Position numbers and translations under genes: made by a program
The notes under the pieces: model-generated
Databases searched by the model: none
Seen by the model: only the letters and a program-made list of their open reading frames with translations
What the model was told of the DNA's origin: nothing
Assembly: GCA_020344865.1 (NCBI GenBank)
Contig: CP070830.1
Span: 978,925 to 994,523, forward strand
Reading direction: 5' to 3'
DNA: 15,599 bases
Origin: Planctomycetota bacterium
GTDB taxonomy: Bacteria; Planctomycetota; Phycisphaerae; Sedimentisphaerales; Anaerobacaceae
In this document: positions 6,518 to 13,465 of the stretch, piece by piece
Position numbering within the stretch: position 1 is the stretch's first letter
Layout of the letters: each line of letters starts with the position of its first letter

Positions 6518-7537
6518 ATGAGTATGTTTGAGCACGTTTCTATAATCGGCGATGGCGCGATGGCCACCGTCCTGGCGATTCTGCTCTGCGAAAAAAATGT
6601 CGGCGTTCAGATGTGGGGTTATGACGCCACGCAGTTGAGAGAGACGGCCGCGGCCGGTGAAAATGTAAAATTCCTGCCCGGCTACAAGCTACCAAAAGAC
6701 CTTGTGTTCGAACCAGACGATGCGCGCATTATGACTGGCGCGGACCTGATAGTTTCGGCTGTGCCGTGCCAATTTATGCGGGGGGTGTGGAGCAGGCTGA
6801 AGAAACATGTCCCCAAGAGCGTTCTCGACGGCAATGTCCCTATTGTCTCAGTGGCCAAGGGAATCGAGAACGACACGCTGCTTTGTCCGACCCAGATAAT
6901 CGTAGATGTATTAGGTGATGGGATTAGCTGTGTAGCACTTTCCGGGCCGACCATTTCCGATGAACTGGCAAGAAGGCTCCCGGCCGTAGCCTGCGTCGCC
7001 TGCCCGGACGAAGACCTGGCAAAGAAGGTTCAGTACACCTTCAACGCCCCATGGCTTCGAGTCTATACCAATACTGACATCGTAGGAGTTGAGTTAGCCG
7101 GGGCAATGAAGAACATAATTGCCATAGCCGCGGGTATCGTAGACGGAGCAGGCGCTGGCAACAACGCCAAGGCAGCGCTTCTGAGCAGGGGACTTGCCGA
7201 GATAACCCGCCTCGGTGTCGCCTGCGGAGCTAGGCCTGAGACATTCGCGGGATTAACCGGCCTTGGCGACCTTGTCACAACCTGCATCTCCCCAACCGGA
7301 AGGAACCGGTCGTTCGGGGAAAGAATAGGCAAAGGACAGACTCTGCGGGAGGCTCAAAATGCCACCGAGTCAGTCATCGAAGGCATTGCAACCTGTGAAT
7401 CCGTCTATAAAGGACTTGCCGCCAAATACGATGTTGAGATACCGATAACACAGGCCGTTTACGAGGTGCTGTTCGAGAAAAAACCCGTTCAGGTCGCAAT
7501 TGCCGACCTTATGAGTCGCCAGCTCAAGGCTGAGTGA
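6518..7537 (+). CDS. gpsA: NAD(P)-dependent glycerol-3-phosphate dehydrogenase
   Basis: A 339-residue cytoplasmic enzyme that reduces dihydroxyacetone phosphate to sn-glycerol 3-phosphate, the backbone for phospholipid synthesis. The N-terminal Rossmann fold starts IIGDGAMATVLA (9-20). SVAKGIE (111-117) and LSGPTISDELA (141-151) are the conserved mid-region motifs. The catalytic-lysine helix is AGAMKNI (194-200, Lys198), followed by the substrate and cofactor segments LTGLGDLVTTC (246-256) and GRNRSFG (261-267). Length is normal. The third glycine of the usual GxGxxG dinucleotide loop is Ala (GDGAMA), a mild deviation. The ribosome binding site is weak (GAGAA just before ATG 6518); the in-frame ATG at 6524 is a possible alternative. 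It is transcribed from its own promoter in the hflX-gpsA gap and followed by a long non-coding region. Confidence 0.95.
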   Translation: MSMFEHVSIIGDGAMATVLAILLCEKNVGVQMWGYDATQLRETAAAGENVKFLPGYKLPKDLVFEPDDARIMTGADLIVSAVPCQFMRGVWSRLKKHVPKSVLDGNVPIVSVAKGIENDTLLCPTQIIVDVLGDGISCVALSGPTISDELARRLPAVACVACPDEDLAKKVQYTFNAPWLRVYTNTDIVGVELAGAMKNIIAIAAGIVDGAGAGNNAKAALLSRGLAEITRLGVACGARPETFAGLTGLGDLVTTCISPTGRNRSFGERIGKGQTLREAQNATESVIEGIATCESVYKGLAAKYDVEIPITQAVYEVLFEKKPVQVAIADLMSRQLKAE

Positions 7538-7665
7538 TTGAGTTAAAACGCTACGGATTAAAAATTAATCGGTCCTATAACGCTTGGTTTGTCCCCTGTG
7601 GAAAAAACCGGTGAAAATTCCGTAAACTGCTTCAGGTGGCCCTGTGAAGAGAGCGTTGTCGTTAC

Positions 7666-7777
7666 GTAAAGTGCACCAAATCGCTAAAAATCGACTGGAA
7701 AAGTGCTGCCTTTACAGAAACTTTCTGCGAACAAACACTGCCTCAACTTGCCGCTATTAATCGCAAGGCAAGCACTT
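7666..7777 (+). other. Candidate structured RNA element with mutually exclusive helices
   Basis: Helix 1 pairs GTAAAG-T-GCA (7666-7675) with TGC-CTTTAC (7707-7715): nine pairs and one bulge. Helix 2 pairs AAGTGC-TGCC (7701-7710) with GGCA-A-GCACTT (7767-7777): ten pairs and one bulge. Both need bases 7707-7710, so they cannot form together. A third option pairs CTTGCC (7747-7752) with GGCAAG (7767-7772). The strand and any transcript are inferred, and no known RNA family is recognised with confidence. Confidence 0.3.
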
Positions 7778-7891
7778 CCCAGCTGTCACGGGCCTCTGCG
7801 GCTGAATCCGCACATTTTATAGGAAGTAAAATCGGCTCTGGCCTTCGGAACGCCGGCACTACAAATGTAACTCAATATTTGTGTCGTTATT

Positions 7892-7920
7892 TTGGCCGGG
7901 CGCCGTTTTATTTCTATATT
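7892..7920 (+). promoter_or_regulatory. Candidate promoter of the pilus assembly operon
   Basis: TTGGCC (7892-7897), a 17-bp spacer and TATATT (7915-7920). It would give a leader of about 155 nt before pilM that contains the TGTCCGGACA palindrome and an 8-bp stem-loop. Confidence 0.45.
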
Positions 7921-7987
7921 TTACTTAGCATCCACCCAATCGAGGGGTAGTGGTTGAAGTGTATGTCCGGACAACTTTAATGCAGGC

Positions 7988-8016
7988 ACTAACTTGGAAC
8001 GATTATAGAAGTTAGT
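7988..8016 (+). repeat. Stem-loop in the pilM leader
   Basis: ACTAACTT (7988-7995) and AAGTTAGT (8009-8016) are perfect 8-bp inverted arms around a 13-nt loop. There is no T run after it, so it is not a terminator. It lies about 65 nt before the pilM start and could be a leader structure or an operator. Confidence 0.4.
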
Positions 8017-8082
8017 AGGCACCCTGACAAATCGGGGCGGACTACTTGTTTAAAATGAGTTCCCAATAGCTTTTTCGGTGGT

Positions 8083-9138
8083 ATGGATATGCTTGAATTT
8101 CTGAAGAACCATACAAATTTGGGTATTTCGGCCTTGCGCCGCGCAGCAAAATGCAGCGCGATTGGCGTCGACATGGCCGACGACGCTGTAAAAATTGCAC
8201 AGCTCATGGCCGACGAAAAGACAATAAAACTGGTTGCGGGCGGCAGTAAGAATCGGCCGATGAGCATCGAGCCGAGCAGTGCCGATTGGCAAAGATGGGC
8301 GATTCAGGCTCTCGGTGAGTTAACCACGAAGGTCCAATTTCGCAGCAGGGAGATAATAGCTGCGATGCCTGCTCGCGAGGTTTTTATTGAGCATGCGAAA
8401 ATGCCCAAGGTCAAGGACGAGCCGGGGAAAGTAAAAAGGCCCAGCTGGGCACCGGAGCGTAAACTCGAGGATGCAATTTTCGCAAAGGTCAAACAGAAAT
8501 TGCCATTCGGGCCACATGACGCGGTGATAAGGTATATTCCGACTGAGGAGGACAACGTTCTGGTCATGGCAGTGGAACGGGAGATCGTTGACAGGCATCT
8601 GGCGATATACGAGAACACGGACCTGCAGGTCAAATCGATTGCCATTTGGCCTACGGCGCTGGTGACGACATATACCGGTTTTTTTGGCAGACGTAAGTCT
8701 GATATCGCAGCAGTGGTGATGCTCATCGATATAGACGGGGACTCTACCAACGTCGTAATATGCCGCCACAAAAACCTGCTTTTTGCGCGTTCGATACCAA
8801 TTGGTGTCAAACAGCTTAGCAAGGCCGTAGAGCCGGATAGAAGCTATGTGCACGTCCGAAATGAAGAGATGGTGACAAGATTAGTTTTGGAGTTAACTGC
8901 TTGCAAGCGACAATTCTATTCGATTTACGGGAACGCCCAAATAGAGCGTTTGATTTTCCTTTCGGGTCGGTTTGTGGACAGAGTCATATACGAGACTATT
9001 GCCAAGCAACTGGAAATGCCGGCACAAATGGGAAATTGTTTAGCGGCAGTGGAAATAGATGACCCCTGCAGCGTAGGAATAGACCGAAGAGAATGTAAGC
9101 TTAACTGGTCTACCGCCTTCGGGCTTAGCTTGTCGTAA
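8083..9138 (+). CDS. pilM: PilM-like actin-fold pilus assembly protein
   Basis: A 351-residue cytoplasmic protein of the PilM/FtsA-like actin fold, which in type IV pili binds the cytoplasmic tail of PilN and links the inner-membrane complex to the ATPases. It shows an N-terminal nucleotide-loop segment SAIGVDMADDAVKIAQL (25-41), the REIIAAMPAREVFIEHAKMPK strand pattern (about 89-109), and the second phosphate-loop region MLIDIDGDSTNVVI (213-226). The family assignment rests on these and on the following pilN-pilO genes. The N-terminus is about 20 residues longer than in many PilMs. ATG 8083 and ATG 8089 are both possible: the weak GGTGG (8077-8081) is better spaced (7 nt) for 8089. It is the first gene of the operon; pilN follows after 56 bp. 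Residues 110-130 form a Lys/Pro-rich insert of unknown role. Confidence 0.82.
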   Translation: MDMLEFLKNHTNLGISALRRAAKCSAIGVDMADDAVKIAQLMADEKTIKLVAGGSKNRPMSIEPSSADWQRWAIQALGELTTKVQFRSREIIAAMPAREVFIEHAKMPKVKDEPGKVKRPSWAPERKLEDAIFAKVKQKLPFGPHDAVIRYIPTEEDNVLVMAVEREIVDRHLAIYENTDLQVKSIAIWPTALVTTYTGFFGRRKSDIAAVVMLIDIDGDSTNVVICRHKNLLFARSIPIGVKQLSKAVEPDRSYVHVRNEEMVTRLVLELTACKRQFYSIYGNAQIERLIFLSGRFVDRVIYETIAKQLEMPAQMGNCLAAVEIDDPCSVGIDRRECKLNWSTAFGLSLS

Positions 9139-9194
9139 AGGAGCAAACCCGGGTTTAATTTTGAGACAGCCAGAAGAAAGGGCAGGTCAATAAA

Positions 9195-9947
9195 ATGATC
9201 AACATAAATTTTGTGCCAGATGATTACGTTCAAAATACCGAGTCTCGAAGAGCGAATCTGATGTACCTCGTGCTGTTTGGTATTGTGATGGCAGCGCTGG
9301 GTGGTTCGTTTATGACGATTAAGATAAGACAGCGAGCACTGGTCGCCGAGGAGAAACGCGTCAGCGCGAGAATGGCTGAGGCAGAAGAGTCTATGAGGCA
9401 GTTTGACGAGCTTCAGGCGAGACGCAAAGTAATGATAAAAACGGCTCTTACCACAGCAGAACTTCTCGAACCCGTGCCGAGGAGTGTTTTGTTAGCCTCG
9501 CTGACCAATAACTTGCCGCCGGGAGTGTCGCTGCTGGGCTTAGAGCTAGTTCAAAAACAGCCAAAACAAACACGCAGGTCTGCACCGGCCAATAAGTACC
9601 GAGCGACGCAAGCCAAAAATGCGGCAGGCGACCTGTCGACAGCATCGCAGGAAAAATTGTTGGAAACATACATAGACATAGAGGGAATAGCACCCAGCGA
9701 CCTTCAAGTAGCCTCTTATATTGAGCAGCTCTGTGCTTCAACCTTGCTGGACAACGTCACGCTGGTCGAATCAAAAGAGTACAAGGACAGAAGGCCTTCT
9801 AAAATGCAGGCGCGCGGATTCGGAGCACCGGATTCGGCTTACAGGCAGTTCAAACTTACAGCAATGCTTAGAAAAGATGTGCACCTCACCGATGAGGAGG
9901 TCGACAAAATCAAAACTAAATGTGAAATGGCAGCGCGTAATTTTTAA
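9195..9947 (+). CDS. pilN: PilN-like inner-membrane pilus assembly protein
   Basis: A 250-residue bitopic membrane protein. It opens with ININFVPDDYV (2-12), the short conserved cytoplasmic tail that binds PilM in type IV pilus systems. A membrane segment (about 22-43) and a coiled-coil region (about 46-80) follow. The periplasmic domain contains LPPGVSLLGLELVQ (107-120), a basic low-complexity insert (about 122-150) and IDIEGIAPSDLQVASYIEQL (near 162-181), matching the ferredoxin-like PilN fold. The family is usually about 180-230 residues, so the insert makes it slightly long. An AAAGGG-type ribosome binding site lies upstream, somewhat distant from the ATG. It sits between pilM and pilO, with which it should form the PilM-PilN-PilO alignment complex. 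The periplasmic side would contact PilO and the PilP-like protein. Confidence 0.82.
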   Translation: MININFVPDDYVQNTESRRANLMYLVLFGIVMAALGGSFMTIKIRQRALVAEEKRVSARMAEAEESMRQFDELQARRKVMIKTALTTAELLEPVPRSVLLASLTNNLPPGVSLLGLELVQKQPKQTRRSAPANKYRATQAKNAAGDLSTASQEKLLETYIDIEGIAPSDLQVASYIEQLCASTLLDNVTLVESKEYKDRRPSKMQARGFGAPDSAYRQFKLTAMLRKDVHLTDEEVDKIKTKCEMAARNF

Positions 9948-9960
9948 TGGCTATTATGAT

Positions 9961-10005
9961 GTACAAAAGTCGCCAAGTCTGCTTCTGAGTGAGAGGCGAC
10001 CGTAC
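9961..10005 (+). repeat. Interrupted hairpin between pilN and pilO
   Basis: GTAC (9961-9964) and GTCGCC (9969-9974) pair with GGCGAC (9995-10000) and GTAC (10002-10005), giving a two-part stem in the 113-bp gap. A second small hairpin AGGCT-TTT-AGCCT follows at 10021-10033. Neither has a terminator T run, so they may affect mRNA stability or processing inside the operon. Confidence 0.4.
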
Positions 10006-10060
10006 AAGAGAATCTATTTGAGGCTTTTAGCCTAAATGTAGCTTTATAAAGGGCGAGAAT

Positions 10061-10597
10061 ATGAAAAGTGGTTTAAGAAAAGCCGTGTTGTTCATATCGC
10101 TTTTAGGCATATCTTACATCGCATATCAGTATATGATCAAACCAGCCAACAAGCACTTGGCGGCGCAGAAAGCACGTGTCCAGGCCAAACTGGACAGACT
10201 GGAAGAATTTGAGCAGGCGACTACCGCCGCAGCCAGCCTTAATAAACAGGTGGAGCAACTGCAGGAGGCAATCGGATTTTTCGAGAGCAAACTGCCGCCT
10301 ACTAGTGAAATCGACAAAGTGCTGCACGATGTCACTGTAATCGTCCAAAAACAAGGACTGAGGTCAAAAAGAGTTGTCAGACTGAAAAAAGAAGATAATA
10401 GCGGCTACGTAGAACAGCCTTTGAGAGTGGAATTGGAGGGAAATTTTAACTCGTTTTATTCTTTCCTTCTGGAGCTTGAAAAACTGCCGCGGATAATGAA
10501 AATCCGCGAGCTTGAGCTGGAAAAACAGATAGATGATGAAGGCCAGATAGTAGCTGATTTTGTAGTTAGTATCTTCTTTCAGAATAAAACTGGCTAA
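10061..10597 (+). CDS. pilO: PilO-like inner-membrane pilus assembly protein
   Basis: A 178-residue bitopic protein with a short cytoplasmic N-terminus, one membrane segment (about 7-24), a charged coiled coil (about 30-75) and a periplasmic ferredoxin-like domain (about 83-178). That domain has LPPTSEIDKVLHDVTVIVQKQGL (78-100), LRVELEGNFNSFYSFLLELEKLPRI (121-145) and a closing FVVSIFF strand. This is the standard PilO pattern, including the conserved G-x-F-x-x-F-Y-x-F-L-x-x-L-E-x-L-P-R-I core. PilO dimerises with PilN and keeps the inner-membrane complex aligned with the secretin. AAAGGG (10048-10053) lies 7 nt before the ATG. It is in operon order after pilN (113-bp gap) and before the PilP/GspC-like gene (94-bp gap). 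Length is slightly shorter than the typical ~200 residues. Confidence 0.85.
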   Translation: MKSGLRKAVLFISLLGISYIAYQYMIKPANKHLAAQKARVQAKLDRLEEFEQATTAAASLNKQVEQLQEAIGFFESKLPPTSEIDKVLHDVTVIVQKQGLRSKRVVRLKKEDNSGYVEQPLRVELEGNFNSFYSFLLELEKLPRIMKIRELELEKQIDDEGQIVADFVVSIFFQNKTG

Positions 10598-10691
10598 AGG
10601 ATACGACCAGATGCGAAGGGTACAAGACAGGGATTTGGAACGCTAATTTTAAATTACGGTTTCTCATTTTCAGATTTAATGGAGCTTAGCT

Positions 10692-11501
10692 ATGCTACCG
10701 TTTATGCGAGAACAAAACGATGACAGTCCGAAACCCCTCAAAGAGCAGGGGTTTCTTGAAAAGTCGCCAGCACAAAAATCGTCTGCCCATGGCACAGCAG
10801 TTGCTGATCAGACCAGCGACAGTAAGCAGCAGAGCGGCCATGGTGCGGGAGGCGCTGTTGAGCAGAATACGTCGCAGAATCTGGGGGCATCGGACGGCGG
10901 GATTCAAGTGGCTGCCGAGCCTTCTGGAGGAGACCGCGAGGCTCAATACCTTACGGTAGCGGGTCGCGGCAAGGTTGTTCGCAAGCTGACATACCTGCTT
11001 GTGGCGCTGTTTATTTCGGGACTGGTGTGCCTTTTTATAATGATAAAGAAGACCACACCTAATGTAGCGGCGGCGAGTGGTGGCAACGACACACAGATTG
11101 AACTGGCAATTTCCCGACTTACGGGCGTGAGTTCGGAAATGTTCAGCAGGATGGACGAAATCGTCAGGAAATTTTATGAATTTTCGGACGTACAGCAGGT
11201 GAAAGTCAACGAACTGGTGAAAAATCCGTTCAAGCACGAGATATATTTTGGCGATTTAAGGACGGGCCCCAACAGGCTGCAATCAGGCTTTGGCAGGGAT
11301 GCTGAAGCGATAAGGCAGTTGACGGGAAGCATGCAGCTTCTGAGCATCATTGAGTCTGATCTTGGGAATTGCTGTATGATTGATGACAGTGTCCTTTACG
11401 AAGGGGATTCAATAAGGGGCTTTAAGGTCCGCGAGATCGGAGATAAATCAGTCAAGCTGCAGTCAGAAGAGTCGGAAATAGTACTGAAGTTGTCGGAATG
11501 A
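10692..11501 (+). CDS. PilP/GspC-like inner-membrane protein with a long disordered cytoplasmic tail
   Basis: A 269-residue protein. Residues 1-95 are rich in Ser, Gly, Gln, Ala and charged residues and look disordered. One membrane segment lies at about 99-118. The periplasmic part begins with a helical stretch (about 133-175), then VKNPF (176-180), and ends in a compact beta-rich segment (about 210-269) with MQLLSIIESD, CCMIDDSVLYEGDSIRGFKVREI and SVKLQSEESEIVLKL. This resembles the PilP / GspC homology-region domain that connects the inner-membrane platform to the secretin. Unlike classical PilP it is not a lipoprotein: there is no lipobox, and it is anchored by a transmembrane helix as GspC is. 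GGAG (10681-10684) is 7 nt before the ATG. Its last four bases overlap the start of the next gene (ATGA), indicating coupled translation with the ATPase. Position after pilO fits a PilP role. Confidence 0.65.
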   Translation: MLPFMREQNDDSPKPLKEQGFLEKSPAQKSSAHGTAVADQTSDSKQQSGHGAGGAVEQNTSQNLGASDGGIQVAAEPSGGDREAQYLTVAGRGKVVRKLTYLLVALFISGLVCLFIMIKKTTPNVAAASGGNDTQIELAISRLTGVSSEMFSRMDEIVRKFYEFSDVQQVKVNELVKNPFKHEIYFGDLRTGPNRLQSGFGRDAEAIRQLTGSMQLLSIIESDLGNCCMIDDSVLYEGDSIRGFKVREIGDKSVKLQSEESEIVLKLSE

Positions 11502-13402
11502 ATGAGCCATTTACATTTGAAAAAGAACAGGATGGGCCAGCGGCTACGTCGCATCAAAATGGTGGTTCACAGGAATGCTTCGGGGCCGGAGGGGCATCTA
11601 ACGAGGATTGCTTTGAGAACGAGCCGATTCGCGGGCTGAGCGACCTTTATTTTCCCCAAGAAGATGATGGAGCACCCGTAAAAGACATTGCTGATGTCCT
11701 AGTTGATATGGGCAAGCTGACGGCGGGCGACCGTGCAAGCCTGCGCCAGGAGCAGTCTGCAAAGCCCGGCAGCGACGTCGCAACATTATTGCTCAAAAGC
11801 GGGCGGGTCAGTAAGGCTGACATTTCACAAGCCCGCGCGCGACTGTACGGAATGGAGTTCCGAGACATACAGCCTGATGAGGTAGAAAAACAAGCCTTCA
11901 GGATGCTTGACATCGATTTTATAAAAAACACTTCTGTCTGTCCTATCGCAATCCAATCAGATACATTGGTTGTTGCAACTTCCGAACCGGCAAATCTGTT
12001 CGCAATTGAAGAAGTTAAAAGAAAGACCCAAATGAACGTGCAGGTGGTAGCCTGCACTTCTGAAGCCATTGAGGCAGTGTGCAATTCATTCGACGAGGCT
12101 GGAATTGAATACAACCTTGATGACATAATCAGCGATATGATGGATGTCGAGGTCATTCAGGACCAGGCTGGCGAGAGGGCGGAAGACCTCGAAAAAATGG
12201 CAGGCGAATCGCCCGTCATCAAATTCGTCAATTATCTGGTCAGCAATGCCATACACGAAGGCGCCAGTGACATTCATATCGAGCCGAAGCAGGAGTTTAC
12301 TAGGGTAAGATACCGCATTGACGGGACACTCTTCGTAACCATGAAGGCCCCCTTAAAAATGCACTCGGCGGTGGTATCGCGCGTTAAAATTATGTCTAAT
12401 CTTGATATCTCCGAGAGACGGTTGCCGCAGGACGGCAAAATCTCGGTCATCGTGGGCGGAAGGGCAATCGATTTGCGGATTTCCACACTGCCCACAAACC
12501 GTGGCGAAAAAGTGGTTATCCGTATACTGGACAGCAAGGCGATGATGCTGGACCTTGAGCAGCTGGGTATGGACCCCACAGAAATGGTCTCTTTCAAGCA
12601 GCAGATAACGCTGCCGCACGGTATTTTGCTTGTTACCGGCCCGACGGGCGCTGGCAAAAGCACCACGCTTTATTCAGCGCTCTGTCAGATGGACGGCGGT
12701 AAATTGAACATCTCAACCGTCGAAGACCCTGTTGAGTATGAACTCGATTTCTGCAACCAGGTACAGGTCAACGACAAGATAGGGCTTAACTTTGCCACGG
12801 CCCTGAGATCTCTTCTCCGGCAGGACCCGGATATAATGATGATTGGTGAGATTCGCGATAACGAGACAGCTCGCATTGCGGTGCAGGCAGCGTTGACAGG
12901 CCATTTGGTGCTTTCGACATTGCACACCAATGATGCGGCCAGCAGCGTAACAAGATTGGTCGATATCGGAATAGATGCATACTTGATTGCCGCTTCCTTG
13001 AACGCCGTACTCGCCCAGCGACTCGTCCGTAAGATTTGTCAAAAATGCAAGCAAATTTACCAAGTCCCCGACAACATCCGAAAATATATCAAAAAAGCGG
13101 GCGTAGACCCGGGACAGTTGTTCCACGGCGCCGGTTGCGAGTCCTGCAGGAACTCCGGTTACTTAGGCCGAACGGGCATTTACGAACTGCTGATTGTTGA
13201 TGAAGCGTTTAGAGATATGATTAACAAAGACGCCTCTGTAGATAATATGCGCCGTGCATTTCGTGAAAGCGGTCAGCCAAGCTTATTCGACGACGGTATA
13301 AAAAAAGTAAAAGCGGGTTTGACAACAATAGAGGAAGTTCTCAGAGTAACCGAAGTCTACGGTCATAACGAGGAGGAAGCTTTCGTTGAAAACATCGGGT
13401 AA
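11498..13402 (+). CDS. pilB: PilB/GspE-type assembly ATPase
   Basis: A 634-residue hexameric ATPase that powers pilus extension (or type II pseudopilus assembly). It has a low-complexity N-terminus (1-60), two GspE-N/MshEN-like helical repeats (about 62-118), and a MshEN-C-like segment (to about 195). The N2 domain (about 238-350) contains ASDIHIEP (256-263) and RYRIDG (271-276). The ATPase core has Walker A GPTGAGKST (381-389), the Asp box VEDPVEYEL (408-416), Walker B DPDIMMIGE (443-451) and the His box LSTLHTND (472-479). A four-cysteine zinc motif (C514, C517, C547, C550) is the GspE/PilB hallmark. Translation is coupled to the preceding gene by a 4-bp overlap. Length is typical for PilB with an N-terminal extension. 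Whether it belongs to a pilus or secretion system cannot be fixed by sequence alone, but pilT follows directly, favouring a pilus. Confidence 0.9.
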   Translation: MNEPFTFEKEQDGPAATSHQNGGSQECFGAGGASNEDCFENEPIRGLSDLYFPQEDDGAPVKDIADVLVDMGKLTAGDRASLRQEQSAKPGSDVATLLLKSGRVSKADISQARARLYGMEFRDIQPDEVEKQAFRMLDIDFIKNTSVCPIAIQSDTLVVATSEPANLFAIEEVKRKTQMNVQVVACTSEAIEAVCNSFDEAGIEYNLDDIISDMMDVEVIQDQAGERAEDLEKMAGESPVIKFVNYLVSNAIHEGASDIHIEPKQEFTRVRYRIDGTLFVTMKAPLKMHSAVVSRVKIMSNLDISERRLPQDGKISVIVGGRAIDLRISTLPTNRGEKVVIRILDSKAMMLDLEQLGMDPTEMVSFKQQITLPHGILLVTGPTGAGKSTTLYSALCQMDGGKLNISTVEDPVEYELDFCNQVQVNDKIGLNFATALRSLLRQDPDIMMIGEIRDNETARIAVQAALTGHLVLSTLHTNDAASSVTRLVDIGIDAYLIAASLNAVLAQRLVRKICQKCKQIYQVPDNIRKYIKKAGVDPGQLFHGAGCESCRNSGYLGRTGIYELLIVDEAFRDMINKDASVDNMRRAFRESGQPSLFDDGIKKVKAGLTTIEEVLRVTEVYGHNEEEAFVENIG

Positions 13403-13465
13403 TAAATGTTCAAAGCCTGAGTTTAAAAACTTCAAACGAGATAAGTTCGTAAAGAGGTTCAGAAG

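Larger units (their letters stand above)
7538..8082. other. 545-bp non-coding region between gpsA and the pilus operon
   Basis: No credible open reading frame is seen on either strand. The first part (7538-7860) carries several potential stems: GATTAA/TTAATC (7556-7561/7565-7570), a GGTTT..TCC/GGA..AAACC hairpin (7586-7609), CAGG/CCTG with a 4-nt loop (7633-7644), the larger helices described separately (7666-7777), and TGCGG/CCGCA (7797-7812) followed by CATTTTAT, a weak terminator candidate. The second part (7861-8082) contains a promoter candidate, a perfect 10-bp palindrome TGTCCGGACA (7964-7973) and a leader stem-loop. No tRNA, RNase P, tmRNA or SRP RNA signature was recognised. Confidence 0.7.

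Noticed and set aside
7605..7710. Cobalamin riboswitch
   Set aside because: GGTGAAAATTCC and a later GACTGGAAAAGTGCTGCC loosely recall the core and the B12 box, but the invariant AATCC is interrupted, the B12 box does not match, and the downstream genes are pilus genes with no link to cobalamin. It is kept only as a check under the structured RNA finding.
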